A DNA stretch of 64,000 bases from Shimwellia blattae DSM 4481 = NBRC 105725 (GCF_000262305.1 NC_017910.1:496001-560000); one strand, 5' to 3'; positions 43,425-52,241 are shown, numbered from the stretch's first letter. Notes: generated by a model from the letters alone, not told the origin. Translations and numbers: made by a program.

Positions 43425-45551
43425 ATGAAACTTTCAGTGGCAGAAAGGGGCTGGAAAAATAACGGCCTGATTGATACCTCGCGTTTTCTCCGGGAATTTA
43501 GACAAAATATCTGGAAAATTGTGCTGGCGGGCGTGATTGCCGGTGCTGTGGCCTACCCGCTGATTAGCCTGATGCCGAAACAGTACGTCTCTACGGCAAC
43601 GGTACTGATTAAAGCCCAGCAGGACAATGTACTGCCGTTTTCACCCGTTGAAGCCTATGACTCCACCCGTAATGGCTATTACGAAACGCAGTATGCGCTG
43701 ATGCAGTCGCGTATCGTCCTGGAGCAGGCGATTAAGCAGCTCGGGCTGGCGCAGAACCCGCAATTTACCGGTGAAAAGGCGGGCGGCGCGCCGCAAAGTG
43801 AACAGCAGCGCCTGGATAACGTGCTGAAAACGCTGCTAAAGCACCTGTCCATTAACAGTGTGCGTACCACACATCTGGCTACCGTCTCCTATGAGTCCAC
43901 CTCAGCGCAGCTTTCTGCGGATATCGCTAACGGGGTTGCCCGGGCGTTTATCGACTACAGCGCCGGGCAAAAGCGCCTGAAAACCCGGCGCGCTGCAGCG
44001 GATAACCAACAAAAATTACGCGCCCTCAGGGCGCAGATAAAGCAGCAAAAAGAGGCTATCGACCGCTATCTGGCGCAGGAGGGGCTGCTGGTTTTTCGCG
44101 GCATTGATGGTTTTGAGACCGGGCAGCTGGATATCGCTACCAGCCGCCTGGCGGATGCGGTGCAAAGGCGGGTAAGCGCCCAGTCGCTGTATCACGAAGC
44201 CCGCACCGGGTCGGGGCGCTCGCTGAGTACGGTGATTTCTCTGCCGGCGGTTTCAGGCCCCGGGCAGATGCAGGATCTGCGTAATGCGATGACCCAGGCA
44301 AAACGCTCCCTGTATGAGCTGCGCAAATCATACGGCCCCGGGCACATGAAGATCCTTGCAGCCCAGGCCCAGGTACAGGCTATAGAGGAGCAAACCCGGC
44401 AGGCACTGAAAGAGCAGGAAAACGGCCTGCGCCAGCAGTATCAGGCGGCACAGGCGGATGAAAACAATTACCGCAACCAGCTGGAACAACAAAAGCGCGA
44501 CTTCCGGAATCTGGCCCTGAAACGCGAGGGCTATAACGATCTGAAGCTGGAGCTTGATCAGACACAGGCACTGTATAAAACGCTGTATCAGCGCACCCAG
44601 GAGCAGGCGCTGTCTGTCAGTGACAGTGATGCGGACGCGGTGCTTTATGATCCTGCCGTGCCTGCAGTGCTGTCTGCAAAACCCGACAAGCGCTTTCTGC
44701 TGCTGATGAGCGTGATACTGGCGCTGTTGCTCGCCAGCCTGTACTACATTATCCGGGCGGCAAGGGGGAGCGCTGTTGATACCGCCAGCCAGTTACCGGA
44801 GCATTTTAATCTGGAGCCCCTGGGGGAGATCCCGCATTTTAGCGGGGTAAACAGCCATGAGCAGCTGCGCCATAAAATCGTCAGCGATCCGCTTAACCGC
44901 GACACTATCCACAGTATTCGCTCACTGATTATGCTGAACCCCAAAAAACTGCAGGTGATTACTATTACCTCTGCCGGGCAGGGGGAAGGGCGCACATTAC
45001 TGGCCAGTTTGCTGGCGAACTCTTTTAGTTTCGATCAAAAAACCCTGCTGATAGATATGGATTTCTTCAACCGGGAGGGTTTATCCGGCGAGCTGAATGC
45101 CCCGCAGGTGCCCGGTGTGGCAGATGTGCTGTGCGGCAGTAAGTCGGTTGATGAGGTGCTGGTGCAGCTTGATGACCGGCTGGATTTTCTGCCCGGGGGT
45201 AATGTTCTGGTCTCCTCGCAGCTGATGCTGTCATCAGACCGGCTGCAGCCGCTTATCGAGACACTGCGCACCCGGTATCAGCGGATCATTATCGACGCCG
45301 CCGCCGTCAGCCAGGGGCCGGATGTCCAGCTTATCAACGCCGTAACAGACGGGCTTATCCTGGTGTTGAAAGCCGGGGTTATCCCGGTAAAACCGGTCAT
45401 TGCGGCGCTGGAAAAAGTGGCCAACGGCCACAGCGTGGTGATTGGCGGGGTACTGAACCAGGTGGAGATCAGGGAAGGTGAAACCAAAACCCGGGGGCGC
45501 GTGCGCGCGGCGAATTCGCCGGGGTTTCCCGGGATGGTGGAGCGGTCGTAA
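43425..45551 (+). CDS. Wzc/VpsO-like polysaccharide co-polymerase with degenerate kinase domain
   Basis: 708-aa PCP-2a-like protein. A Wzz domain with membrane segments at about 31-50 (IVLAGVIAGAVAYPLIS) and 425-443 encloses a long periplasmic coiled coil (about 200-390). The cytoplasmic BY-kinase-like domain is altered. The P-loop reads SAGQGEGRT with Arg at about 523 in place of the catalytic Lys, Walker A' is LLIDMDFFN and Walker B is IIIDAAAV rather than the usual IDTPP. There is no C-terminal tyrosine cluster; the tail is Arg/Pro/Gly-rich. The fold and location fit a partner of the OPX/barrel pair, but kinase activity is doubtful. It starts 2 bp after the OPX gene. Confidence 0.85.
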   Translation: MKLSVAERGWKNNGLIDTSRFLREFRQNIWKIVLAGVIAGAVAYPLISLMPKQYVSTATVLIKAQQDNVLPFSPVEAYDSTRNGYYETQYALMQSRIVLEQAIKQLGLAQNPQFTGEKAGGAPQSEQQRLDNVLKTLLKHLSINSVRTTHLATVSYESTSAQLSADIANGVARAFIDYSAGQKRLKTRRAAADNQQKLRALRAQIKQQKEAIDRYLAQEGLLVFRGIDGFETGQLDIATSRLADAVQRRVSAQSLYHEARTGSGRSLSTVISLPAVSGPGQMQDLRNAMTQAKRSLYELRKSYGPGHMKILAAQAQVQAIEEQTRQALKEQENGLRQQYQAAQADENNYRNQLEQQKRDFRNLALKREGYNDLKLELDQTQALYKTLYQRTQEQALSVSDSDADAVLYDPAVPAVLSAKPDKRFLLLMSVILALLLASLYYIIRAARGSAVDTASQLPEHFNLEPLGEIPHFSGVNSHEQLRHKIVSDPLNRDTIHSIRSLIMLNPKKLQVITITSAGQGEGRTLLASLLANSFSFDQKTLLIDMDFFNREGLSGELNAPQVPGVADVLCGSKSVDEVLVQLDDRLDFLPGGNVLVSSQLMLSSDRLQPLIETLRTRYQRIIIDAAAVSQGPDVQLINAVTDGLILVLKAGVIPVKPVIAALEKVANGHSVVIGGVLNQVEIREGETKTRGRVRAANSPGFPGMVERS

Positions 45552-45592
45552 ATCCGTGTGTGCTAATGGGCGGGCAACAACCTGGTGGCATT

Positions 45593-46981
45593 ATGATAAT
45601 GAATACCGGCTCTTATCTGCAGCTATTTAGCGCCATTACGCTGGTGTGTTGCGGCATGGTGCAATACTTTTCTGGCATGCAAGTCATATTATGGCTGCCG
45701 TTTTTTCTGACCCTGCTGATGGTGTTGCTACTGGTGGTGCAGTGCCATCAGCGGGCGCCGAACCTGGATCGCCAGGGGATAATTGTATTATCCCTGTATG
45801 CGATATTTCTGGTTCTTAGCGGGATCTCGTCGCTGTACCAGGCGGGGGGGTTCGTTACCCTGGTGGGGTTTAAAAATGAAATCGCGCTGTCGCTGGTGAT
45901 GATCTGCCTGCTGCTGGGATTTTGCCAGACCACGCAGCTGTACCGGGTTATCTGCGGGCTTTACTGGGTGTTTTATGCCCAGTTTCCGGTGGTGCTCTAC
46001 CAGCTACTGGTTATCGTACCGCAGCGGGTGGCGGTACGCGGCCAGGAAGAGAAATGGGATTCCGTAGTCGGCACATTTGGCGGTGATCCTTTCGGCGGCG
46101 GAAATTCCGGGGTGATGGGGCTGTTTTGCCTGCTGATCATGCTGCTGAAACTGTCAGAATATAAGCACGGCATTGCCAGCTTAACATCCATGGTTATGCA
46201 TATTATTCTGGGGTTTATGCTGTGTATTGTCGGTGAGGTTAAATTTGTCCTCTTCCTGGCACCGTTCTTACTGGCCGGGTTGTGGCTGATGCCCTCCTAT
46301 ATTAAAGAGGTTAACCGCATTAACGGCAAAATGATCCTCTTTATTCTTCCGGGCACACTTATCCTTACCGGCATGGCGATTGTTGTGTTGGCTTATGGCT
46401 ATACCTCGGCATTTGGTTATAGTCAGGATGACGGCATATTCAGTATATTCCTGGATTCGCTGAATTATATTTTTGATCCGGATTATGTTATTTCCACCGG
46501 GGAGCTGGGCCGGTTTACCACCCTGATATTCTGGTTAAAAAATAATGACCTGTGGGGGCTTTCCGGCACCCTGTTTGGTTACGGGCTCAATGCAACGAAT
46601 AGCGGCAGCTCGCTGGCACCGGGTTTTCTGAATCTGGTTTACCATTTTATTCTCGATGCGACATCGCTGAGTATGTTGCTCTGGGAAGTGGGGATTATCG
46701 GAACCGTTATATTTATCGGGCTGTTTTTTTACATTCTTAACATAACCTGGCCAGGGCCATTACTTTCCATTGAACAGCTTGATATGCAGGACGTCCGGTT
46801 GCTGAGTTTTTCTCCGGCTCTGAATGTCTTTAGTATCGGCTGTCTGCTCAGCTTGCCCTACAGCCAGATTATGATGCTGGTTCCGATGTTACAGTTTCTT
46901 TTTTACTTCTCGTCAGGTGCAAGTCTGGTTATTCGCCAGGTGGCTCGTCACTACGCAGGAAAGTATGCAGGACAGTTATAG
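45593..46981 (+). CDS. Wzy-like exopolysaccharide polymerase
   Basis: Polytopic membrane protein of about 462 aa with 10-12 hydrophobic segments and an O-antigen-polymerase-like layout: GEVKFVLFLAPFLLAGLWLM in the middle, a large loop with DSLNYIFDPDYVISTGELGR, then GLSGTLFGYGLNATNSGSS. Start 45593 is taken because GGTGG lies five bases upstream; an in-frame GTG at 45560 is less likely. Position after the PCP and before two glycosyltransferases supports the polymerase role. It could alternatively be an export or acyl component. Confidence 0.72.
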   Translation: MIMNTGSYLQLFSAITLVCCGMVQYFSGMQVILWLPFFLTLLMVLLLVVQCHQRAPNLDRQGIIVLSLYAIFLVLSGISSLYQAGGFVTLVGFKNEIALSLVMICLLLGFCQTTQLYRVICGLYWVFYAQFPVVLYQLLVIVPQRVAVRGQEEKWDSVVGTFGGDPFGGGNSGVMGLFCLLIMLLKLSEYKHGIASLTSMVMHIILGFMLCIVGEVKFVLFLAPFLLAGLWLMPSYIKEVNRINGKMILFILPGTLILTGMAIVVLAYGYTSAFGYSQDDGIFSIFLDSLNYIFDPDYVISTGELGRFTTLIFWLKNNDLWGLSGTLFGYGLNATNSGSSLAPGFLNLVYHFILDATSLSMLLWEVGIIGTVIFIGLFFYILNITWPGPLLSIEQLDMQDVRLLSFSPALNVFSIGCLLSLPYSQIMMLVPMLQFLFYFSSGASLVIRQVARHYAGKYAGQL

Positions 46982-48002
46982 CATGACCCTTAAGCCCTTT
47001 ATTTCCGTCAGCATTAAAACGCTTAACGAAGCGGAATGCATTGAGAAAACCATTGACAGTATTCATCATCAGTTAGCCGGTTACCCGCATAAAATTATCG
47101 TGGCCGACAGCCTGTCTGTTGATAATACTCAACAGCTGGCGAGCGCGAAGGGGGCGACGGTGGTGTCGCTCACCCGGGAAGAAGATCGCAGTTGTGGGGT
47201 AGGGCATCAGCTGGGCTGGCTTTACAGTGAAGGTGAGTTCCTGTTGCTGCTGGACGGCGACATGGAGCTGGAGCCCGGGTTTATTGACCAGGCGGTGGCC
47301 TTTCTCAATGAGCACCCGGAGTACGCCGGGGTGGCCGGCACCGTGGTGATGGATGACGCCGCGAACTATGAGTTTGTCTCCCGCAAGCAGCGCATCAATA
47401 AAATCTACCCCCTGGGTGACTGCGATCACCTCAGCGGTGGCGGCCTGTACCGGCGCAGCGCCATTGAGGATATTGGTTACCTGACCAACCGCAGCCTGCA
47501 TGCTTACGAAGAGGCTGAACTGGGAATGCGGCTCTTGCACGCCGGTTATAAACTGCGCCGCCTGGATGTGCCCTATTTCCGCCATACCTCATACACCATG
47601 GCGACGTTTGCGATGCTGGTCTTCCGCTGGCGCAATGGCTTTCACCAGGCGCCGGGAGAGCTGCTGCGCAGCGCATGGGGGAAACCCTATTTTCGGGATG
47701 CGCTGCGGATTGTGAAAAATGAAGTGATCTTTTCCGGCTATCTGATTGTGTTATTACTGGCGCTACTGACCCTGTCGCCGGTGATTATCGGGCTGGTATT
47801 ATTGCCGCTGGTGGCCTTTACGCTGCTGAAAATGGTCCGCAACCACTCAGCGGTTAACGGCCTGTTCAGCGTTATTAATATGATGGTTCGTGGGGTTGGC
47901 GTTATTGTCGGCTTTTTGCGCCCGCCACGTGATCCACAGCTCCCTCCTGACAGCAAAATAATCCACGAGCAGGTGAACCATGAAGGTGTTACTGGCAAAT
48001 AA
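46965..48002 (+). CDS. Glycosyltransferase family 2 with C-terminal membrane segment
   Basis: GT-A enzyme of 345 aa (339 if ATG 46983 is the start). FISVSIKTLNEAECIEKTID opens the GT2 fold, IIVADSLSVDNTQQLA gives the first Asp, and LLLLDGDMELEPGF carries the D-x-D motif (about residues 91-93). GDCDHLSGGGLYRRSAIED and YEEAELGMRL contain the acceptor-side and catalytic acidic residues. Two hydrophobic helices at the C-terminus (YLIVLLLALLTLSPVIIGLV) probably hold it at the membrane. AGGAAAG lies just before 46965. It overlaps wzy by 17 bp and the next gene by 23 bp. Confidence 0.87.
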   Translation: MQDSYSMTLKPFISVSIKTLNEAECIEKTIDSIHHQLAGYPHKIIVADSLSVDNTQQLASAKGATVVSLTREEDRSCGVGHQLGWLYSEGEFLLLLDGDMELEPGFIDQAVAFLNEHPEYAGVAGTVVMDDAANYEFVSRKQRINKIYPLGDCDHLSGGGLYRRSAIEDIGYLTNRSLHAYEEAELGMRLLHAGYKLRRLDVPYFRHTSYTMATFAMLVFRWRNGFHQAPGELLRSAWGKPYFRDALRIVKNEVIFSGYLIVLLLALLTLSPVIIGLVLLPLVAFTLLKMVRNHSAVNGLFSVINMMVRGVGVIVGFLRPPRDPQLPPDSKIIHEQVNHEGVTGK

Positions 48003-49194
48003 ATTTTTCTTTATTAAAGGCGGGGCAGAAACGGTTTATTTCCAGGAGCGGGATAATCTGAAGCGTGCCGGGGTGGAGGTGGTGGACTTCTCCATGCAGC
48101 ACGAGCGCAATTTCCCGTCTGACTATGCGGATTATTTTGTCAGCAATGTGGATTACCACCAGTCAGGCGGGGCCCTTTCCCGGATAAAAACCGCCGTCAG
48201 GTTTATTCACAACAGTGAAGCCTGCCAGAAATTACGCGCCCTGCTGGAAAAAGAGCGCCCCGATATTGTGCATTTCCACAATATCTACCATCAGCTTACC
48301 CCGGCGCTGATTAAAGTGGCCCGGGACTTTGGCTGCAAAACGGTGCTGACCGCTCACGACTACAAGATCATGTGCCCCGCATACTCTATGCTGCGCGACG
48401 GGAAGGTGTGCGAGGCCTGCGTGACCGGCACGGTGTTTAATGCCTTCCGCTACCGCTGCCAGGAGGGCTCCGCCAGTAAGAGCCTGCTGCTGTCGCTGGA
48501 GGCGGTCTGGCAGCATGCCGTGAAGAATTACCATGCCCTGGACGTGATTATCGCCCCCAGCGAATTTCTGGGCCGTAAGCTACAGCACTCCCTGCCGGAT
48601 GCCCGCATTGAGGTGATCGTCAACGGCATGGATGACCAGCAGGCCGGTATCGACAGCACGCAGGATGAGGGATATCTGCTGTATGTGGGGCGCCTTAGCA
48701 AGGAAAAAGGCGTGCCCACCCTGGCAAAAGCCCATGAGCTGATGAATAACCGCATCCCGCTGAAAATTGTCGGCCAGGGGCCGCTGTACGACGAGATGGT
48801 GGCCACCTATCCCCGGGCGGAGTTCCTCGGCTACGTTCAGCAGGGAGAGACGCTGGACGCACTTATTAAAGGGGCCCGGGCCGTGGTGCTGCCGTCTGAA
48901 TGTTACGAAAACTGCTCCATGGCTATTCTGGAGGCGATGTCTTTTGCCCGCCCGGTTATCGGGGCGCGCATTGGCGGTATTCCTGAGCAGGTGCGCGATG
49001 GCACCGAAGGGATCCTGTTTGAGCCCGGCAATGCGCAGGCGCTGGCCCGCGCCCTGGATACCCTGGCGGAAAACCCGGCCCTTGCCCACGAGATGGGCCA
49101 CAACGCCCGCCAGCGTCTTTGCCAGAAGTATTCACTGCGCCACCATATGACGGCACTGCAGGATGTCTACCGCGGGCTGCTGGGCGCGTCATAA
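47980..49194 (+). CDS. Glycosyltransferase family 4
   Basis: 404-aa GT-B enzyme. The start KVLLANKFFFIKGGAETVYF has the G-G-A-E loop; VHFHNIYHQLTPALIKVA and LTAHDYKIMCPAYSML follow, with a Cys-containing insert (GKVCEACVTG). The donor domain has YVGRLSKEKGVPTLAKAH and the E-x7-E motif in SECYENCSMAILEAMSFARPVIGARIGGIPEQ (listed in parts here). AGGTG lies six bases before ATG 47980. It is the last gene of the operon and is followed by a terminator. Confidence 0.9.
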   Translation: MKVLLANKFFFIKGGAETVYFQERDNLKRAGVEVVDFSMQHERNFPSDYADYFVSNVDYHQSGGALSRIKTAVRFIHNSEACQKLRALLEKERPDIVHFHNIYHQLTPALIKVARDFGCKTVLTAHDYKIMCPAYSMLRDGKVCEACVTGTVFNAFRYRCQEGSASKSLLLSLEAVWQHAVKNYHALDVIIAPSEFLGRKLQHSLPDARIEVIVNGMDDQQAGIDSTQDEGYLLYVGRLSKEKGVPTLAKAHELMNNRIPLKIVGQGPLYDEMVATYPRAEFLGYVQQGETLDALIKGARAVVLPSECYENCSMAILEAMSFARPVIGARIGGIPEQVRDGTEGILFEPGNAQALARALDTLAENPALAHEMGHNARQRLCQKYSLRHHMTALQDVYRGLLGAS

Positions 49195-49200
49195 CTCAGG

Positions 49201-49227
49201 CAGCACCGGCAGGCCCGGTGCTGTTTT
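49201..49227 (+). terminator. Rho-independent terminator of the second exopolysaccharide operon
   Basis: CAGCACCGG (49201-49209) pairs with CCGGTGCTG (49215-49223), followed by TTTT. It lies seven bases after the GT4 stop and beside the end of galE on the other strand. Confidence 0.85.
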
Positions 49228-49228
49228 C

Positions 49229-50245
49229 TCAGGCCTGGTAGCCCTGCGGATTCTTTTTCTGCCAGTTCCAGGTGTCGCGGATCATGTCGTCCAGGCTGTG
49301 GGTTGCCCGCCAGCCTAACAGCCGGTGAGCCAGGGAGGGATCTGACCAGCATTCGGCGATATCGCCCGGGCGTCTGGGGGCGATCCGGTAGTTAACTTTA
49401 CGCCCGGCCTCTTTTTCAAATGCCCCGATAAGCTCCAGAACTGAATAACCCGTTCCGGTGCCAAGATTAATGGCCCGGAAGGCGCCGTCTTCTGGCTGGT
49501 GGTCCAGCGCCGCCAGGTGCCCGCAGGCCAGATCCATCACGTGGATATAATCACGTACGCCGGTGCCGTCCCGGGTGGGGTAGTCATTCCCGTATACGGA
49601 CAGGCAGTCGAGCTTACCGATGGCAACCTGGGAAATATACGGCACCAGATTATTGGGGATCCCCCGGGGATCTTCGCCGATTTTGCCGGAGCGGTGGGCA
49701 CCCACCGGGTTGAAATAGCGCAGGCAGGTGATGGTAAACCGGGGCTGGGCCCGGGAGAAGTCCCGCAATATCTGCTCCGCCATCAGCTTAGAGGTGCCAT
49801 ACGGGTTGGTTGTACCGGCCGTGAGGCACTGCTCATCTAACGGCACTTTCTCCGGCGTGCCGTACACAGTGGCTGATGAGCTGAAAATAAGGCTGTGTAC
49901 CCCGGCGTGCTGCATTTCACCCAGTAGTGCGACGGTGCCGAGCACATTGTTCTCGTAATAGGCCAGCGGCTGGCTGATGGACTCAGAGACAGATTTCAGC
50001 CCGGCAAAGTGGATAACATCCGTGATGTCATGGCGGGCGAACAGGGTTCTCAGCAGTGAGGTATCCCGCACATCTCCGATACAGGTGACCGGCGCTTTTC
50101 CGGCCAGCTCCGCCACCCGGTTTAGTGACTCTCGGGAGGCGTTGGACAGGTTATCAACCACCACCACCTCATCGCCTCTTTCCAGTAACGCCAGGACCGT
50201 ATGTGAGCCAATATAACCTGCACCACCAGTAACAAGAATTGCCAT
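49229..50245 (-). CDS. galE: UDP-glucose 4-epimerase
   Basis: 338-aa SDR enzyme interconverting UDP-glucose and UDP-galactose, same length as E. coli GalE. NAD-binding TGGAGYIGSHT lies at the N-terminus, with VVVDNLSNASRESL, the Ser of FSSSATVYG, and catalytic YGTSK (Y-x3-K). The start is ATG at 50243-50245 (MAILVTGG); the longer frame adds only five residues. It probably supplies UDP-Gal to the neighbouring pathway and may be a second galE besides one in a gal operon. Transcribed against the exopolysaccharide operon. Confidence 0.96.
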   Translation of the reverse strand: MAILVTGGAGYIGSHTVLALLERGDEVVVVDNLSNASRESLNRVAELAGKAPVTCIGDVRDTSLLRTLFARHDITDVIHFAGLKSVSESISQPLAYYENNVLGTVALLGEMQHAGVHSLIFSSSATVYGTPEKVPLDEQCLTAGTTNPYGTSKLMAEQILRDFSRAQPRFTITCLRYFNPVGAHRSGKIGEDPRGIPNNLVPYISQVAIGKLDCLSVYGNDYPTRDGTGVRDYIHVMDLACGHLAALDHQPEDGAFRAINLGTGTGYSVLELIGAFEKEAGRKVNYRIAPRRPGDIAECWSDPSLAHRLLGWRATHSLDDMIRDTWNWQKKNPQGYQA

Positions 50246-50311
50246 TGTGTGTCTCCGCAAGATATCGAAATACAGGTGCCTGTTTTTCCTTACTGGCCAG
50301 GCTGATTTCAG

Positions 50312-51382
50312 TTACGCAGAACTGAAGCGCCGGTTTCTGCGCCGGGTTATCAATTTATAGGCGATTTTCTTAAAAGGTGAAAGCAGGCTGAAGGCCAGGT
50401 GTTTGGTGTCATAAATAATCACATCGCTACTAAAATTGAGCGTGTGGATACCGTCACTGTTATTTACGCTGGCACTGAGCTGATCCACCAGGCTTTCTTC
50501 ATAGTGTTGCGCCGTGAGCTTTTGCAGCGCCTTAATATAGACAGATTTCCCGTACTCGCCCGGGAGGCACTCCTGAGTGACAATATATATTTTATTATCA
50601 ATATAGTGTGGTGCCCCGGCCCCGCGCGGGTGATGATTGCACACCTCCAGCTCAGGGGATATCTGTTGCCACGGCTCAGCAAGATCACTGGCGGTATGAA
50701 TAACCAGATTATCGGCCATATCAGTGGAGCAGAGATAGTATTTCTCATTGATGCTGAGCAGCACATTGTCAGTTAATGCGCTCCCGGATATCAGGGTCCG
50801 GACCTTTTTCCAGCGGGCGGGGAATTCGGTGAGTTCAAACAGAATCACCTCCCGGCGCTCGGAAGACTCCGGGATCATAAACAGCTTATCGTTAATATAA
50901 AAGATAAACGGGAAGGAGAGGTGGCAGTGTAAATCGTCAAAGCCTTCCAGTTTTACGTCGTCGATTTCAGCAAGGCTCTCATTCAGCGTCCGGCAGCGCA
51001 GGGTCCCCCTGGAGGTGATAAAATTAAATGCTTCATAGAAAATATAGAGTTTATTATTTCTGGCGATAATAAACGGATCGGCCTGGAACGCATATTTTTT
51101 GGTGAGTTTTACCGCGTTAGTTTTTTTAATAATATCCAGTGTATTGTGGGGGAAGTGATGAGGCTCCGGAGATTTGACTACCATAATATCCCATATTTCA
51201 TGGAATAGTGTTTTTTTAATTATCCGCTGAAAGGTATTCGCCATTGCTTTGCTGGTCTCATACTGAAGTTTTAATAAACTCACCGTGAAATTATGATGTG
51301 CCAGTGGTGTTCTGTCAAAAGTATAACTATCTGAAATAGTGTGGGTATTTATATGAGTTTCCGCACCGGGCGGTATTTTCAC
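50312..51382 (-). CDS. Predicted beta-propeller protein, possibly a sugar or acyl modifying enzyme
   Basis: 356 aa (or 310 aa if ATG at 51242-51244 is used). There is no signal peptide. A repeated pattern of short strands with aromatic and acidic turns (FQADPFIIARNNKLYIFYEA, HLSFPFIFYINDKLFMIPES, ALTDNVLLSINEKYYLCSTD, GAGAPHYIDNKIYIVTQ) is like the five-bladed propeller seen in GH43/GH32 folds and in the N-terminal domain of plant GINT1 glycosyltransferases, which bacterial polysaccharide loci also contain. It lies 66 bp upstream of galE on the same strand and probably belongs to the second exopolysaccharide pathway. The reaction is unknown. Confidence 0.55.
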   Translation of the reverse strand: MKIPPGAETHINTHTISDSYTFDRTPLAHHNFTVSLLKLQYETSKAMANTFQRIIKKTLFHEIWDIMVVKSPEPHHFPHNTLDIIKKTNAVKLTKKYAFQADPFIIARNNKLYIFYEAFNFITSRGTLRCRTLNESLAEIDDVKLEGFDDLHCHLSFPFIFYINDKLFMIPESSERREVILFELTEFPARWKKVRTLISGSALTDNVLLSINEKYYLCSTDMADNLVIHTASDLAEPWQQISPELEVCNHHPRGAGAPHYIDNKIYIVTQECLPGEYGKSVYIKALQKLTAQHYEESLVDQLSASVNNSDGIHTLNFSSDVIIYDTKHLAFSLLSPFKKIAYKLITRRRNRRFSSA

Positions 51383-51466
51383 AGATGGAAAGGGATGGGG
51401 CAGGGCCGGGCAGCGAAACCCATTCAGGGAACCATTTTGCCGCCATTTGTGGTTAAGCGCACAAAA

Positions 51467-51489
51467 AAGCCGCTCATGATGAGCGGCTT
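51467..51489 (-). terminator. Terminator downstream of tRNA-Ile
   Basis: AAGCCGCTCA (51467-51476) pairs with TGAGCGGCTT (51480-51489). Read on the minus strand it is followed by a T-run (A-run 51463-51468 on plus), so it terminates the tRNA transcript. Confidence 0.85.
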
Positions 51490-51515
51490 AATTATATGCT
51501 TTTAAAGCTGAAATC

Positions 51516-51591
51516 TGGTGGCCCCTGTTGGGTTTGAACCAACGACCAAGCGATTATGAGTCGCCTGCTCTAACCACTGAGCTAAGGGGCC
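51516..51591 (-). tRNA. ileX: tRNA-Ile(CAU), ileX-type
   Basis: 76-nt cloverleaf on the minus strand: acceptor GGCCCCT/AGGGGCC, D-arm TAGCTCAGTGGTTAGAGC, anticodon loop CTCATAA giving CAU, T-loop GGTTCAAACC, and an encoded CCA end. The CAU anticodon with this body is the tRNA-Ile2 read as Ile after lysidine modification of C34 (TilS), not Met. In E. coli ileX sits beside mug, as here. It marks the border between the polysaccharide region and the conserved core. Confidence 0.95.
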
Positions 51592-51734
51592 GTGGCGGGG
51601 AATTATAATGTAACTGTTGCCCGCAATCCAGCCTGAAGATGACCGGCTGCTGGTTTTTCAGCCAAATAATAGTTGAAATTTATCTGAGAGTTACTGAACG
51701 TGACCGACCAGGGTAACCAATAAGAAGGACCCCC

Positions 51735-52241
51735 ATGATAGAAGACGTCCTGGCGCCTCATCTGCGCGTCGTGTTTTGTGGTATTAACCCGGGCAAATCC
51801 TCGGCCCATCTGGGGCTGCCCTTTGCCAACCCCTCCAACCGCTTCTGGAAAGTTATCCATCTCGCCGGGTTTACGCCGCAGCAACTGGCCCCGGAGAATT
51901 TTATGCAACTGGCAGACTCTGGCTGTGGCCTGACAAAACTGGTGGATCGCCCCACCGTGCAGGCCAGTGAGGTTGAGCGTATGGAGCTCAAAGAGGGGGG
52001 CAATGCGCTGCGCAGTAAAATCAACCGCTACCAGCCAGCCGCGCTGGCGGTACTGGGCAAGCAGGCGTTTGCGCAGGCCTTTTCCCAGCGTAATGTCAGC
52101 TGGGGGCGCCAGCCGTTTAACTGGGGCGATACTGAAGTCTGGGTGCTGCCAAACCCCAGCGGCCTGAACCGCAGCCCGCTGGAGTCACTGGTCAGTGCAT
52201 ATCGGGAGCTGAACGAGGCGCTGCACGCCCGCGGGATCTGA
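51735..52241 (+). CDS. mug: G/U mismatch-specific DNA glycosylase
   Basis: 168 aa, same length as E. coli Mug. It removes uracil and ethenocytosine opposite guanine. The active-site motif GINPGKSSAHLG (Asn of GINPG) near residue 17 and the intercalating loop NPSGLNRSPLES are present. It is convergent with rpoD, with a shared terminator between. AGAAGGACCCCC precedes ATG 51735. Confidence 0.95.
   Translation: MIEDVLAPHLRVVFCGINPGKSSAHLGLPFANPSNRFWKVIHLAGFTPQQLAPENFMQLADSGCGLTKLVDRPTVQASEVERMELKEGGNALRSKINRYQPAALAVLGKQAFAQAFSQRNVSWGRQPFNWGDTEVWVLPNPSGLNRSPLESLVSAYRELNEALHARGI

Noticed and set aside
51516..51591. Attachment-site repeat of the tRNA-Ile 3' end elsewhere in the window
   Set aside because: No second copy of the T-arm to CCA segment was seen, and there is no integrase gene.
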